Origin: Stutzerimonas stutzeri
GTDB taxonomy: Bacteria; Pseudomonadota; Gammaproteobacteria; Pseudomonadales; Pseudomonadaceae
DNA length: 64,000 nt
Assembly: GCF_024448955.1 (NCBI RefSeq)
Contig: NZ_JAMOIH010000001.1
Coordinates: 360,066-424,065, forward strand
Direction: 5' to 3'
The notes beneath the pieces are model-generated. The model did not search any database. It was not told the DNA's origin and saw nothing but the letters and a program-made list of their open reading frames with translations. The position numbers were made by a program, and so were the translations under genes. Numbering within the stretch: position 1 is the first letter of the stretch; every line of letters begins with the position of its first letter. Shown one piece after another: positions 19,617 through 28,086 of the stretch.

Positions 19617-19689
19617 AACGCAACACCTCGGGTGGTATCGCACCACCACATGCAACACCCAACTGTCCCTACAGACGCAGGAGTTACCC

Positions 19690-20472
19690 ATGCCACGTTT
19701 TGCCGCCAACCTGTCCATGCTCTTCACCGAGCTGGACTTCATGGACCGATTCGCCGCCGCAGCCAAGGCCGGCTTCAGCGGTGTCGAGTACCTGTTCCCC
19801 TACGACTTCCCCGCCGAGGAGATCAAGGCTCAGCTGGACGCCAACGGCCTGACCCAGGTGCTGTTCAACCTGCCGGCCGGTGACTGGGCGGGCGGCGACC
19901 GTGGCATCGCCTGCGATCCGGAGCGGGTCGAGGAATTTCGCGCCGGGGTCGACAAGGCCATCGCCTACGCCAAGGTGCTGGGCAATACCCAGGTCAACTG
20001 CCTGGCCGGCATCGCCCCCAAGGGCGCGGACATCGGCAAGCTGGAGATGACCCTTATCGAGAACCTGCGCTACGCGGCGAAGAAGCTCGAAGAGGCCGGC
20101 ATCCGCCTGGTCATGGAAATGATCAACACCCGCGACATCCCGCGCTTCTTCCTGAACAACACCTCTCAGGCGCTGGAGATTCGCGACAAGGTCGGCAGCA
20201 GCAACCTGTTCCTGCAGTACGACATCTACCACATGCAGATCATGGAGGGTGACCTGGCCCGCACCATGGAAAACAACCTGGCGGTGATCAACCACGTGCA
20301 GCTGGCCGACAATCCTGGCCGCAACGAGCCGGGCACGGGTGAGATCAACTACCGCTTCCTGTTCGAGCATCTGGACCGCATCGGCTACCAGGGCTGGATC
20401 GGCTGTGAATACAAGCCGGCCACTACCACCGAAGCCGGCCTCGGCTGGATGAAAGCGCATAACGCTATCTGA
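19690..20472 (+). CDS. hyi: Hydroxypyruvate isomerase
   Basis: A 260-residue TIM-barrel sugar-phosphate-isomerase-like enzyme interconverting hydroxypyruvate and tartronate semialdehyde. Family segments are FAANLSMLFTELDFMDRFAA at the N-terminus, MEMINTRDIPRFFLNN, FLQYDIYHMQIMEGDL with metal-site residues, NHVQLADNPGRNEPGTGEI, and GWIGCEYKP at the end. AGGAG precedes the ATG. It sits between gcl and glxR, the usual order, after a palindromic repeat. Confidence 0.95.
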   Translation: MPRFAANLSMLFTELDFMDRFAAAAKAGFSGVEYLFPYDFPAEEIKAQLDANGLTQVLFNLPAGDWAGGDRGIACDPERVEEFRAGVDKAIAYAKVLGNTQVNCLAGIAPKGADIGKLEMTLIENLRYAAKKLEEAGIRLVMEMINTRDIPRFFLNNTSQALEIRDKVGSSNLFLQYDIYHMQIMEGDLARTMENNLAVINHVQLADNPGRNEPGTGEINYRFLFEHLDRIGYQGWIGCEYKPATTTEAGLGWMKAHNAI

Positions 20473-20509
20473 ACTGACGCGACCCAGACGAATAAAGAGG
20501 AGAACACTC

Positions 20510-21400
20510 ATGGCTAAAATCGGATTTATCGGCACCGGCATCATGGGCCTGCCCATGGCTCAGAACCTGCAGAAAGCCGGCCACAGCATTTTCGTTTCCA
20601 CTCATCACGATCCCGCTCCGGCCGTGCTGGTCGAGGGCGGTGCCGTGGCCCTGGCCAACCCGAAGGAAGTGGCTCAGGAAGCCGAGTTCATCATCGTCAT
20701 GGTGCCGGACACCCCGCATGTAGAAGACGTGCTGTTCCGTGAGAACGGCATCGCCGAAGGCGTCGGCCCGAACAAGGTCGTGATCGACATGAGTTCGATC
20801 TCGCCCAGCGCCACCAAGCAGTTCGCCGAGAAGATCAAGGCCACTGGCGCCGCCTATCTGGACGCTCCGGTTTCCGGCGGCGAAGTGGGTGCCAAGGCCG
20901 GCACCCTGTCGATCATGGTCGGCGGCTGCCCCAATGCATTCGAGCGCGCCCTGCCGCTGCTCCAGGCCATGGGCAAGAACATCACCCGCGTCGGCGGCAA
21001 CGGAGATGGTCAGACTGCCAAAGTGGCCAACCAGATCATCGTGGCATTGAACATCCAGGCCGTAGCCGAAGCCCTGCTGTTCGCCGCCAAGAACGGTGCC
21101 GATCCGGCCAAGGTGCGTGAAGCACTGATGGGTGGCTTCGCTGGCTCGAAGATCCTCGAAGTGCACGGCGAGCGCATGATCAAGGGCACCTTCGATCCGG
21201 GCTTCCGCATCAACCTGCACCAGAAGGACCTTAACCTGGCACTGGCCGGCGCTCGCGAACTGGGCCTGAACCTGCCTAACACCGCCAATGCGCAACAAGT
21301 GTTCAGCACCTGCGCCTCCCTCGGTGGCAGCGGCTGGGACCACTCGGCGTTGATCAAGGGTCTGGAGCACATGTCCAACTTCTCGATCCGCAAGGATTGA
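20510..21400 (+). CDS. glxR: Tartronate semialdehyde reductase (2-hydroxy-3-oxopropionate reductase)
   Basis: A 296-residue beta-hydroxyacid dehydrogenase reducing tartronate semialdehyde to D-glycerate with NAD(P)H. The N-terminal dinucleotide motif is GFIGTGIMGLPMAQN. The substrate-binding segment DAPVSGGEVGAKAGTLSIMVGG and the catalytic lysine of GQTAKVANQI (Lys171) are intact. GAGGAGAA precedes the ATG. The gene is 37 bases after hyi and is followed by a 325-base gap with a strong hairpin before ttuD. Confidence 0.95.
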   Translation: MAKIGFIGTGIMGLPMAQNLQKAGHSIFVSTHHDPAPAVLVEGGAVALANPKEVAQEAEFIIVMVPDTPHVEDVLFRENGIAEGVGPNKVVIDMSSISPSATKQFAEKIKATGAAYLDAPVSGGEVGAKAGTLSIMVGGCPNAFERALPLLQAMGKNITRVGGNGDGQTAKVANQIIVALNIQAVAEALLFAAKNGADPAKVREALMGGFAGSKILEVHGERMIKGTFDPGFRINLHQKDLNLALAGARELGLNLPNTANAQQVFSTCASLGGSGWDHSALIKGLEHMSNFSIRKD

Positions 21401-21644
21401 AACAGCTCCGAGCCCGCTGAGTCGAGCTAGCGCGCCCACCTTCAGGACAGACAGAACCCAGGTGGTGGGTTACCGCAAAGCTCGACGCCAGCGGTGCTTC
21501 GAGAGTTGAACACGGGTGTGCAAGGCCGGAATCACAGCGTCCCCCACGACCAGGCCCTTGCGCAACCAGCGTTCAGCCGCCGTTTCCGGACGGCACCCCT
21601 TTCGACCCGCTCGGCAGAAGGAGTCACGGCCCGATTGCCGGGTG

Positions 21645-21700
21645 GGTCGATTCCAAACCTTAGGGCTTGCATTGACGAGCCCTAAGGTCTGGAATCGGCC
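21645..21700. repeat. Long inverted repeat in the glxR-ttuD gap
   Basis: Within the 325-base gap 21401-21725, arms 21648-21667 and 21678-21697 pair at 19 of 20 positions around a 10-base loop. The pairing extends 3 further pairs on the outside, one of them G-T. Each arm contains ACCTTAGGGCT or its complement. There is no T run, so it is not a classic terminator. It ends 25 bases before ttuD and could act as a processing or translation-control hairpin, or be a mobile-element relic. The rest of the gap shows no convincing gene. Confidence 0.75.
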
Positions 21701-21725
21701 CCAGACCTCATACAAGGAACCGCAC

Positions 21726-22997
21726 ATGACCCTCGATCCCCAAGCCCTGTTGCGCGAGCTGTTTGCCGCCGCCATCGATGCCGCCCATCCACGCCAGGTG
21801 CTGGCCGACCATCTACCCGCCGACCGCAGCGGACGGGCCATCGTCATCGGCGCGGGCAAGGCCGCCGCCGCCATGGCCGAAGCCATCGAAGCAGCCTGGG
21901 AAGGTGAGATTTCCGGCTTGGTGGTCACGCGTTACGGTCACGGTGCCGATTGCCGCAAGATCGAAGTGGTGGAAGCCGCGCATCCGGTGCCGGACGACGC
22001 TGGCGAGCGCGTCGCCCGCCGCGTACTGGAAATGGTCAGCAACCTTGAGGAAAGCGATCGGGTGATTTTCCTGCTTTCCGGTGGTGGCTCATCCCTGCTG
22101 GCGCTGCCGGCCGAGGGCATCAGCCTGGCCGACAAGCAGGCGATCAACAAGGCGCTGCTGCGTTCCGGCGCGCACATCGGCGAGATGAACTGCGTACGCA
22201 AGCACCTTTCGGCAATCAAGGGCGGACGACTGGCCAAGGCCTGCTGGCCAGCCAGCGTCTACACCTACGCGATTTCCGACGTACCCGGCGATGAAGCCAC
22301 GGTGATCGCCTCCGGGCCAACGGTAGCCGACCCGACCACCAGCGCCGAAGCCCTGGAAATCCTTGCCCGCTACAACATCGAGATTCCGGCCAACGTGCGC
22401 CAGTGGCTGGAAGATCCGCGCTCGGAAACCGTGAAGGCGGACGACCCCTGCCTGTCGCGCAGCCATTTCCAGCTGATCGCCAAACCGCAGCAGTCGCTCG
22501 ATGCGGCAGCCGAGAAAGCACGGGCTGCCGGGATCACGCCGTTGATCCTCGGTGACCTGGAAGGCGAATCGCGGGAAGTGGCCAAGGTCCATGCCGGCAT
22601 CGCCCGTCAGGTGGTACTGCACGGCCAACCGATTGCCGCACCCTGCGTGATTCTCTCCGGCGGCGAAACCACGGTGACGATCCGTGGCGAAGGCCGCGGC
22701 GGACGCAACGCCGAGTTTCTGCTGAGCCTGACCGAGAATCTCAAGGGCCTGCCCGGCGTCTATGCGCTGGCCGGCGATACCGATGGCATCGACGGCTCGG
22801 AAGACAATGCCGGCGCGCTGATGACCCCGGACAGCTTCGCCCGCGCCGAAGCGCTGGGCCTGAGCGCGGCTGACGAGCTGGCGAACAACAATGGCTACGG
22901 TTACTTCCAAGCGCTCGATGCCTTGCTGATGACCGGCCCGACGCGCACCAACGTCAACGATTTCCGCGCAATTCTGGTTTTGCCACCATCCGCCTGA
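21726..22997 (+). CDS. ttuD: Glycerate 2-kinase (TtuD/GckA, MOFRL family)
   Basis: A 423-residue DUF4147/MOFRL glycerate kinase that phosphorylates D-glycerate to 2-phosphoglycerate. Motifs seen are RAIVIGAGKAAAAMAEA near residue 40, FLLSGGGSSLLALP, MNCVRKHLSAIKGGRLA, and in the C-terminal MOFRL domain LSGGETTVTIRGEGRGGRNAEF and AGDTDGIDGSEDNAGA. ATG 21726 is chosen (AAGGAAC upstream); the longer frame runs through the inverted repeat. Its product feeds pyruvate kinase through enolase. Confidence 0.94.
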   Translation: MTLDPQALLRELFAAAIDAAHPRQVLADHLPADRSGRAIVIGAGKAAAAMAEAIEAAWEGEISGLVVTRYGHGADCRKIEVVEAAHPVPDDAGERVARRVLEMVSNLEESDRVIFLLSGGGSSLLALPAEGISLADKQAINKALLRSGAHIGEMNCVRKHLSAIKGGRLAKACWPASVYTYAISDVPGDEATVIASGPTVADPTTSAEALEILARYNIEIPANVRQWLEDPRSETVKADDPCLSRSHFQLIAKPQQSLDAAAEKARAAGITPLILGDLEGESREVAKVHAGIARQVVLHGQPIAAPCVILSGGETTVTIRGEGRGGRNAEFLLSLTENLKGLPGVYALAGDTDGIDGSEDNAGALMTPDSFARAEALGLSAADELANNNGYGYFQALDALLMTGPTRTNVNDFRAILVLPPSA

Positions 22998-23049
22998 AGA
23001 CGGAGCCAGCGCGCGTTTCTTATAACGATAACTGCCAGTGGAACCTGCC

Positions 23050-24465
23050 ATGACGCCCGACAAGAAAGTCAAGATTCTCGCCACCCTCGGCCCGGTCACA
23101 CGCAGCATCGATGACGTGCGCGCGCTGGTGGAAGCCGGGGTCAACCTGTTCCGCCTCAACTTCAGCCACGGCGAGCATGCCGACCATGCCGAGCGTTTCG
23201 GCTGGATTCGCGAGGTCGAGCGCCAGCTGAACCAGCCGATCGGCATCCTCATGGATCTGCAGGGGCCAAAGCTGCGCGTCGGGCGTTTCGCAGAGGGCAA
23301 GGTGCAGCTGGTGCGCGGGCAGACCCTGCGTCTGGATCTCGACCCGACACCTGGCGACGCCAGCCGGGTCAACCTGCCGCACCCGGAAATCATCGATGCC
23401 CTGCAGCCGGGCATGAGCCTGCTGGTCGATGACGGGCGTCTCAGCCTGACGGTGATCGCCAAGCATGCAGACGCCATCGAGACGCGCGTGGTGGCCGGCG
23501 GCGAGCTGTCCGACCGCAAGGGCGTCAACGTGCCCGAAGCGGTGCTGGAACTCAGTCCGCTGACCGAGAAAGACCGCCGCGACCTGAGCTTCGGCCTGGA
23601 ATTGGGCGTCGACTGGGTAGCGCTGTCCTTCGTCCAACGTCCGCAGGACATTCACGAAGCGCGCGAACTGATTGGCGACCGCGCCTTCTTGATGGCCAAG
23701 ATCGAGAAACCATCCGCGGTGCAGCACCTGCGCGAAATTGCCCGCCTATGCGACGCGATCATGGTCGCGCGTGGCGATCTGGGCGTGGAAGTACCGGCCG
23801 AAAGCGTGCCCCGCATCCAGAAGAACATCGTCCGCACCTGCCGCCAGCTCGGCCGGCCGGTGGTGGTGGCGACGCAGATGCTCGAATCCATGCGCTTCTC
23901 CCCTGCCCCGACCCGCGCCGAAGTCACTGACGTGGCCAACGCCGTGGCCGAAGGCGCCGACGCGGTGATGCTCTCAGCGGAAACCGCCTCGGGCGACTAT
24001 CCGCTGGAAGCCGTGAGCATGATGAGCAAGATCATCCGCCAGGTGGAAAGTGGTCCGGACTTCCAGGCCCAGCTCGACGTCAACCGCCCGAGTGCCGAAG
24101 CGACGCTGCCCGATGCCATCAGCTGCGCAATCCGCCGGATCAGTGGCATCCTGCCGATCGCGGTGCTGGTCAACTACACCGAGTCCGGACGCTCCAGCCT
24201 GCGCGCCTCGCGCGAGCGGCCCAGCACGCCAATCCTCAGCCTGACTCCGAACGTCACTACCGCGCGCAAGCTGACAGTGGCCTGGGGCGTCTACTCGGTG
24301 ATTGATGCGCCGATGCAGGACATGGAGCATGTCTGCCTCAACGCACTCGAACTGGCCCGTGCCCAGGGCATGGCCGGCACCGGTGATACGGTGCTGATTA
24401 CCGCCGGGGTGCCGCTCGGCCAGCCGGGGACGACCAACTCGCTGCGGATCGAGATGCTCAACTGA
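23050..24465 (+). CDS. pyk: Pyruvate kinase
   Basis: A 471-residue pyruvate kinase converting phosphoenolpyruvate and ADP to pyruvate and ATP. The N-terminal KVKILATLGPVTRS and NLFRLNFSHGEHADH are followed by ILMDLQGPKLRVG and the active-site signature FLMAKIEKPSAVQHLREI. MVARGDLGVEVPAE and VATQMLESM complete the core. A GTG 12 bases upstream is possible, but ATG 23050 fits family N-termini. It is the last gene of the glyoxylate-glycerate operon and the pathway-dedicated paralogue expected there (the PykF/TtuE type). Confidence 0.93.
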   Translation: MTPDKKVKILATLGPVTRSIDDVRALVEAGVNLFRLNFSHGEHADHAERFGWIREVERQLNQPIGILMDLQGPKLRVGRFAEGKVQLVRGQTLRLDLDPTPGDASRVNLPHPEIIDALQPGMSLLVDDGRLSLTVIAKHADAIETRVVAGGELSDRKGVNVPEAVLELSPLTEKDRRDLSFGLELGVDWVALSFVQRPQDIHEARELIGDRAFLMAKIEKPSAVQHLREIARLCDAIMVARGDLGVEVPAESVPRIQKNIVRTCRQLGRPVVVATQMLESMRFSPAPTRAEVTDVANAVAEGADAVMLSAETASGDYPLEAVSMMSKIIRQVESGPDFQAQLDVNRPSAEATLPDAISCAIRRISGILPIAVLVNYTESGRSSLRASRERPSTPILSLTPNVTTARKLTVAWGVYSVIDAPMQDMEHVCLNALELARAQGMAGTGDTVLITAGVPLGQPGTTNSLRIEMLN

Positions 24466-24481
24466 GGTCAGGTACATATAG

Positions 24482-24577
24482 GGTGCGCTCCGCACACCAA
24501 GCGAGTCGAGGCTAGCGACGAATTGTGTCTGCACACGCGGCGTTTAACTGAGTCCGTTCCGGTGTGCGGAGCGCGCC
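24482..24577. repeat. Inverted repeat after pyk
   Basis: Arms of 17 bases at 24482-24498 (GGTGCGCTCCGCACACC) and 24561-24577 pair with a single mismatch across 62 bases. Each arm is also partly self-complementary (GTGCG/CGCAC). It follows the pyk stop by 16 bases. It resembles the GTAGGGTG repeats upstream in starting with TAGGGTG. It may serve as the operon end, though no T run follows. Confidence 0.6.
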
Positions 24578-24690
24578 ATACAGGCCTTGTGGCTGTGATC
24601 CATGACGGCGAGCTTCGGCTCGTCGTTCTTCGTTTGTCTGAGCGATTCATCCCTGCAACGTAGCCCACTTACCTCCTGCCATAACATTAG

Positions 24691-25575
24691 ATGCCCACTC
24701 TTCGCCCGTCGCGTTGCACCCTTGCCGTTCTGAACGGCTTCAGTCAGATATTTCTGCAGGCACATTCCGGCTGCGGTCTCCTGATCCTGCTGGCCATCGC
24801 CTTTCATGCGCCCGCGTTGCTGGCCGGAGCAGTGGTCGGCGCGCTGGTGGGTACGTTCAGCGCCGTCGCACTGGGTTATCGCCAATCCGATATCGATATC
24901 GGGCTCTACGGCTACAACGCGGCGCTGCTGGGCTTGCTGTTCGTGCTGCTGCTGGGGCTATCGGTGCTTACGCTTGGGCTGATTGCGCTCGGGGCCGTAA
25001 TCGCCAATCTACTGCAGGTGCGCCTGATAGCTGCCATGCGCGAACGCAATTGGTTGCCCGGCTTCACGCTGCCCTTTGTGCTTTTCGGCTGGCTTGCCCT
25101 GGGCCTGGCGGGGGCACTCGATCTGGTCACTCAGGCGCGGCTCGACGCACCGCTGATACTGGATGGCCCGGCGTTGCTCTTCGCGGTCACCTCCGGTATC
25201 GGACAGGTAATCTTCCTCGGCCAACCGCTGGCCGGGTTATTGTTGCTGGTGGCCGTATGGCTGGCCGATCGCAGAGCCGCGGCCTGGATGCTATGCGGCT
25301 CGATCGGCGGCCTTGCCCTGGTACTGACGGCTGGCGGTTCGGAGCAGGAGGCCCTGGCCGGGCTGGCCGGCTACAACCCGGCCCTCGCCGCGCTGGCGGT
25401 CAGCCAGGTCCATCGCTCTTGGGTGGCGCCATTGCTGGCGATCATCGCGGCAGTACTGCTCAGGGCGGGATTCGACCGGCTGGGTCTGCCGCCACTGACC
25501 ATGCCATTCATCATGGCTTGCTGGCTGGTCGCGCTGGGACAGCGTTGGCGATCCAGGCGAAGTGAACGCGTTTAG
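24691..25575 (+). CDS. Urea transporter (UT/Yut family)
   Basis: A 294-residue, very hydrophobic inner-membrane protein with about 10 helices in two related halves. The UT family signature is visible: VLNGFSQIFLQ at residues 14-24, the GLLILLAIA helix, YGYNAALLGL in the first half and GYNPALAALAV in the second. These repeated pore motifs are characteristic of facilitative urea channels. No good ribosome site is seen before ATG 24691. Its place after a glyoxylate operon fits purine or allantoin breakdown, which yields both glyoxylate and urea. The last 4 bases overlap the convergent DUF2188 gene. Confidence 0.85.
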   Translation: MPTLRPSRCTLAVLNGFSQIFLQAHSGCGLLILLAIAFHAPALLAGAVVGALVGTFSAVALGYRQSDIDIGLYGYNAALLGLLFVLLLGLSVLTLGLIALGAVIANLLQVRLIAAMRERNWLPGFTLPFVLFGWLALGLAGALDLVTQARLDAPLILDGPALLFAVTSGIGQVIFLGQPLAGLLLLVAVWLADRRAAAWMLCGSIGGLALVLTAGGSEQEALAGLAGYNPALAALAVSQVHRSWVAPLLAIIAAVLLRAGFDRLGLPPLTMPFIMACWLVALGQRWRSRRSERV

Positions 25576-25796
25576 CCCTTGGTCGCACGCGGATCCTGAT
25601 CGCGTGGGTAGGTCCGCTCTTCTTCGATCTGCCCGTCGAGGGTGTGAATCTTCACCGACGCGGTACGAAGCTTCATGTAGTCCCGCGTCTCGTTGACGAT
25701 GTCCTCCTTGGTCGCCGCCTCCAGCAGTGCCCGCTTGTCCCCTTCCTCGCGCAGCACCCAGCGATCGCCGTCGTGCGTGATGTGGTAGTTCTCCAT
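25572..25796 (-). CDS. DUF2188-family small protein
   Basis: A 74-residue protein with YHITHDGDRWVLREEG at the start, matching DUF2188 (short proteins of two antiparallel beta elements and a helix, function unknown). The ATG at 25796 is supported by GGAGG 6 bases upstream; the open frame continues to 25889 without similarity. It overlaps the urea transporter stop by 4 bases and is divergent from the flavohemoglobin gene. Confidence 0.8.
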   Translation of the reverse strand: MENYHITHDGDRWVLREEGDKRALLEAATKEDIVNETRDYMKLRTASVKIHTLDGQIEEERTYPRDQDPRATKG

Positions 25797-25881
25797 AGTT
25801 GCCTCCATAAGCTGCTCGATAGTCGAAGCTTGGAACGCTGGCGCGCGCAGCGGTTCGATACGTTCCCGGCGAATACGCAGG

Positions 25882-25935
25882 GTAACCATGACCCTACAAG
25901 GTTATTAAAACCGCATCTATCAGGGTCGTATTCAC
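25882..25935 (+). promoter_or_regulatory. Three NorR-type GT-N7-AC sites upstream of the flavohemoglobin gene
   Basis: Three sites fit GT-N7-AC, the known NorR binding core: GTAACCATGAC (25882-25892), GTTATTAAAAC (25901-25911) and GTCGTATTCAC (25925-25935). They lie 43-86 bases upstream of a -24/-12 type promoter. NorR activates sigma-54 promoters of nitric-oxide detoxification genes from three such sites, and the FhpR homologue does so for fhp in pseudomonads. The regulator itself is not in this window. Confidence 0.6.
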
Positions 25936-25977
25936 CAAGGGCCGTTGCGGCGCCCTTGATTCCGGTCAATTCCAGCC

Positions 25978-25992
25978 TGGAACGAATATCGC
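25978..25992 (+). promoter_or_regulatory. hmp: Candidate sigma-54 promoter (-24/-12) for the flavohemoglobin gene
   Basis: TGGAACGAATATCGC matches TGGCACG-N4-TTGC at the essential GG and GC dinucleotides with exact 10-base separation; two other positions differ. It lies 84 bases before the ATG and downstream of three NorR-type sites. Confidence 0.6.
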
Positions 25993-26075
25993 AAGGGTCA
26001 CTTCGACCCGTCCGGCTGCTGCGCATCGCTTGCGACCACAAGAGAGACGGGCCCTCCCTATTACTGGAGTTTTCC

Positions 26076-27254
26076 ATGCTTTGTGCCGAACAGCGTGCCC
26101 TGATCAAAGCCACCGTCCCGTTGCTGGAGACCGGTGGAGAAGCCCTGACCAATCACTTCTACAAGCTGATGCTGGCCGAACACCCCGAAGTGCGTCCCCT
26201 GTTCAATCAGGCGCACCAAGCCAGCGGCGATCAGCCGCGAGCGCTGGCCAACGGCGTGCTGATGTATGCCAAACATATCGATCGGTTGGATCAGCTCGGC
26301 GGTCTGGTATCTCAGGTAGTGAACAAGCACGTGGCCTTGCAAGTACTGCCGGAGCACTACCCCATTGTGGGCTCCTGCCTGCTACGAGCGATTCGCGAAG
26401 TGCTGGGCGAAGAGATTGCGACCGATGAGGTCATCGATGCCTGGGCCGCCGCTTATGGACAGCTCGCCGATATCCTCATCGACACTGAAGAACAGATGTA
26501 CAGCGTGACGGCAGAGGCGCCCGGCGGCTGGCGTGGCGCGCGCGCGTTCCGGATTGCTCGCAAAGTAGTCGAGAGCAGCGAGATCACCTCGTTCTATTTG
26601 GAGCCCGGAGACGGCGGCGCGGTCGTTGCACACCAGCCTGGCCAGTACATCGGTCTGCGCCTGCTGGTAGATGGCGAGGAGATACGCCGCAACTATTCGC
26701 TCTCCGCTGCCAGCAACGGTCGTGACTACCGCATCAGCGTCAAACGCGAGCCTAACGGCGTCGCCTCCAACGCGCTGCACCGCATGGAGGAAGGCCAAAG
26801 CCTCGATTTGTTCGCCCCTGCTGGCGATTTCACCCTACAGCACAGCGACAAACCACTGGTGCTCATCAGCGGCGGTGTCGGGATCACGGCAACCCTGGCG
26901 ATGCTCGAGGAAGCGGTCAAGACGGCTCGACCGATACATTTCATCCACTGCGCCCGCAATGCCGACACCCATGCGTTCCGCCGGACCATCGACACGCTGG
27001 TCGAGCGGCACGGCCAGCTCAAGCGTTTCTATTGCTACGACGAGCATCAGGGCGACGACAGCCAACCAGATGCCGTCGGCCTAATAACCGAGGAGCGGCT
27101 GGATGCCTGGCTGCCTGCCGATCGCGATCTGGATGCCTATTTCCTGGGCCCTAAACCCTTCATGGCGGCGATTCGCCGGCAGCTGCGAGCGCTTGGCGTA
27201 CCGGAACAGCAAGCCCGCTACGAGTTTTTCGGGCCGGCTTCAGCGCTAGAGTGA
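26076..27254 (+). CDS. hmp: Flavohemoglobin (nitric oxide dioxygenase)
   Basis: A 392-residue three-domain enzyme oxidising NO to nitrate with O2 and NAD(P)H. The globin domain covers residues 1-140, with proximal His85 (NKHVAL) and an MLCAEQRALIKATVPLLE start. The FAD domain contains GQYIGLRL and RRNYSLSAAS. The NAD domain contains LISGGVGITATLAML and ends in the YEFFGPA motif. ATG 26076 has GGAG 8 bases upstream and gives the standard length. Upstream NorR-type sites and a -24/-12 promoter suggest NO induction. A PpyR-like gene follows, as around fhp in P. aeruginosa. Confidence 0.95.
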   Translation: MLCAEQRALIKATVPLLETGGEALTNHFYKLMLAEHPEVRPLFNQAHQASGDQPRALANGVLMYAKHIDRLDQLGGLVSQVVNKHVALQVLPEHYPIVGSCLLRAIREVLGEEIATDEVIDAWAAAYGQLADILIDTEEQMYSVTAEAPGGWRGARAFRIARKVVESSEITSFYLEPGDGGAVVAHQPGQYIGLRLLVDGEEIRRNYSLSAASNGRDYRISVKREPNGVASNALHRMEEGQSLDLFAPAGDFTLQHSDKPLVLISGGVGITATLAMLEEAVKTARPIHFIHCARNADTHAFRRTIDTLVERHGQLKRFYCYDEHQGDDSQPDAVGLITEERLDAWLPADRDLDAYFLGPKPFMAAIRRQLRALGVPEQQARYEFFGPASALE

Positions 27255-27318
27255 TTCAACCCGAACGGGCCACTTACCACCGGCCCGTCATCCACACCAT
27301 CGTCACGAGGTAATTACG

Positions 27319-27552
27319 ATGATCCTGCAACCGTTCGACCCGCACCGTCTGCTCAGCATCGCCAATCTGTCCATGGCGATCGGCCTGGTTCTGCTTTTGT
27401 TCGGCGTTGCAGGTGCCTACGTCTTCGATCGGCATCTGGCTCTGGGCGCGGTGGTCGGCTGCCATGCGCTGGTGATTCTGGGCCCCACCGCGCTCAAGAT
27501 CGGCTATGTGATGCGGTTACTGGCACAGCGTCAATTAACGCTGGCCGCTTAA
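27319..27552 (+). CDS. Small two-helix membrane protein, PpyR-like
   Basis: A 77-residue protein with two hydrophobic helices (LSMAIGLVLLLFGVAGAYVF and ALGAVVGCHALVILGPTALKIGYVM). Gene position right after the flavohemoglobin gene and the HALVILGPTALKIGYVMRL segment resemble the PpyR membrane protein next to fhp in P. aeruginosa. It is probably part of the same NO-responsive unit (64-base gap). Function here is unproven; PpyR identity is from memory of the family. Confidence 0.6.
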   Translation: MILQPFDPHRLLSIANLSMAIGLVLLLFGVAGAYVFDRHLALGAVVGCHALVILGPTALKIGYVMRLLAQRQLTLAA

Positions 27553-27749
27553 TAAGTTTTATAAAAACTTCGATGTTGCCGTTTCGCTGTGCAACCATAA
27601 CGCCATTAATAAAGAGCAGTTAGTAACCATTCGTCTGCCGCTTGTTCTTTTCTGGAAACTCCTGAGACGCAACCAAGCTCTGTATCCATGAAGGCTGGTG
27701 AAGTAGTACAGCCCCGCAGAAAGTCTCTATCCATCGAGGAGAAAAAGAC

Positions 27750-27926
27750 ATGGCAAACAAAAATCCTGGCAACTTTGCCAACGACCGCGAAAAGGCGTCT
27801 GAAGCTGGTAAGAAGGGCGGCCATAACAGCGGCGGCAACTTCGCCAACGACCGGGAAAAGGCCTCTGAAGCAGGCCGCAAAGGTGGTCAGAACAGCCACG
27901 GCGGTGGACGCAACAGCAACAGCTGA
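27750..27926 (+). CDS. KGG-repeat stress-induced small protein (YciG/ConE-like)
   Basis: A 58-residue hydrophilic protein made of two tandem copies of a unit of about 20 residues, GNFANDREKASEAG-[KR]-KGG, followed by a Gly/Asn/Ser tail. This is the stress-induced bacterial acidophilic repeat (KGG) family, general stress/stationary-phase proteins. GAGGAG stands 8 bases before the ATG. Longer open frames over the same bases (27688-27957) lack a ribosome site and family similarity. A strong terminator follows, so it is monocistronic. Confidence 0.88.
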   Translation: MANKNPGNFANDREKASEAGKKGGHNSGGNFANDREKASEAGRKGGQNSHGGGRNSNS

Positions 27927-27939
27927 TGCGCCTCGTTAC

Positions 27940-27976
27940 AAAAAGGGCAAAGGGTAAAACCTTTGCCCTTTTTGTT
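27940..27976 (+). terminator. Rho-independent terminator of the KGG gene
   Basis: Perfect 14-base arms (27940-27953 and 27960-27973) around a 6-base loop, GGGCAAAGG pairing with CCTTTGCCC, flanked by A5 and T5. It lies 14 bases after the stop. Confidence 0.9.
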
Positions 27977-28086
27977 TATCGGGGTTAATAAATCGTTATT
28001 AGCATCACGACAATATATCGACGCAACGGTTAACGCCCAATATGAACTATTAATTAATAATCAAAGAACTGAAAAAGGCGCGGGAC

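Noticed and set aside
22089..23651. Open frame of 520 codons on the minus strand over ttuD and pyk
   Set aside because: It lies opposite two well-supported enzymes, has no family similarity and reflects GC-rich codon bias.
27688..27957. Longer plus-strand frame over the KGG gene
   Set aside because: The 58-codon frame starting at 27750 has the ribosome site, the repeat family and a fitting terminator.
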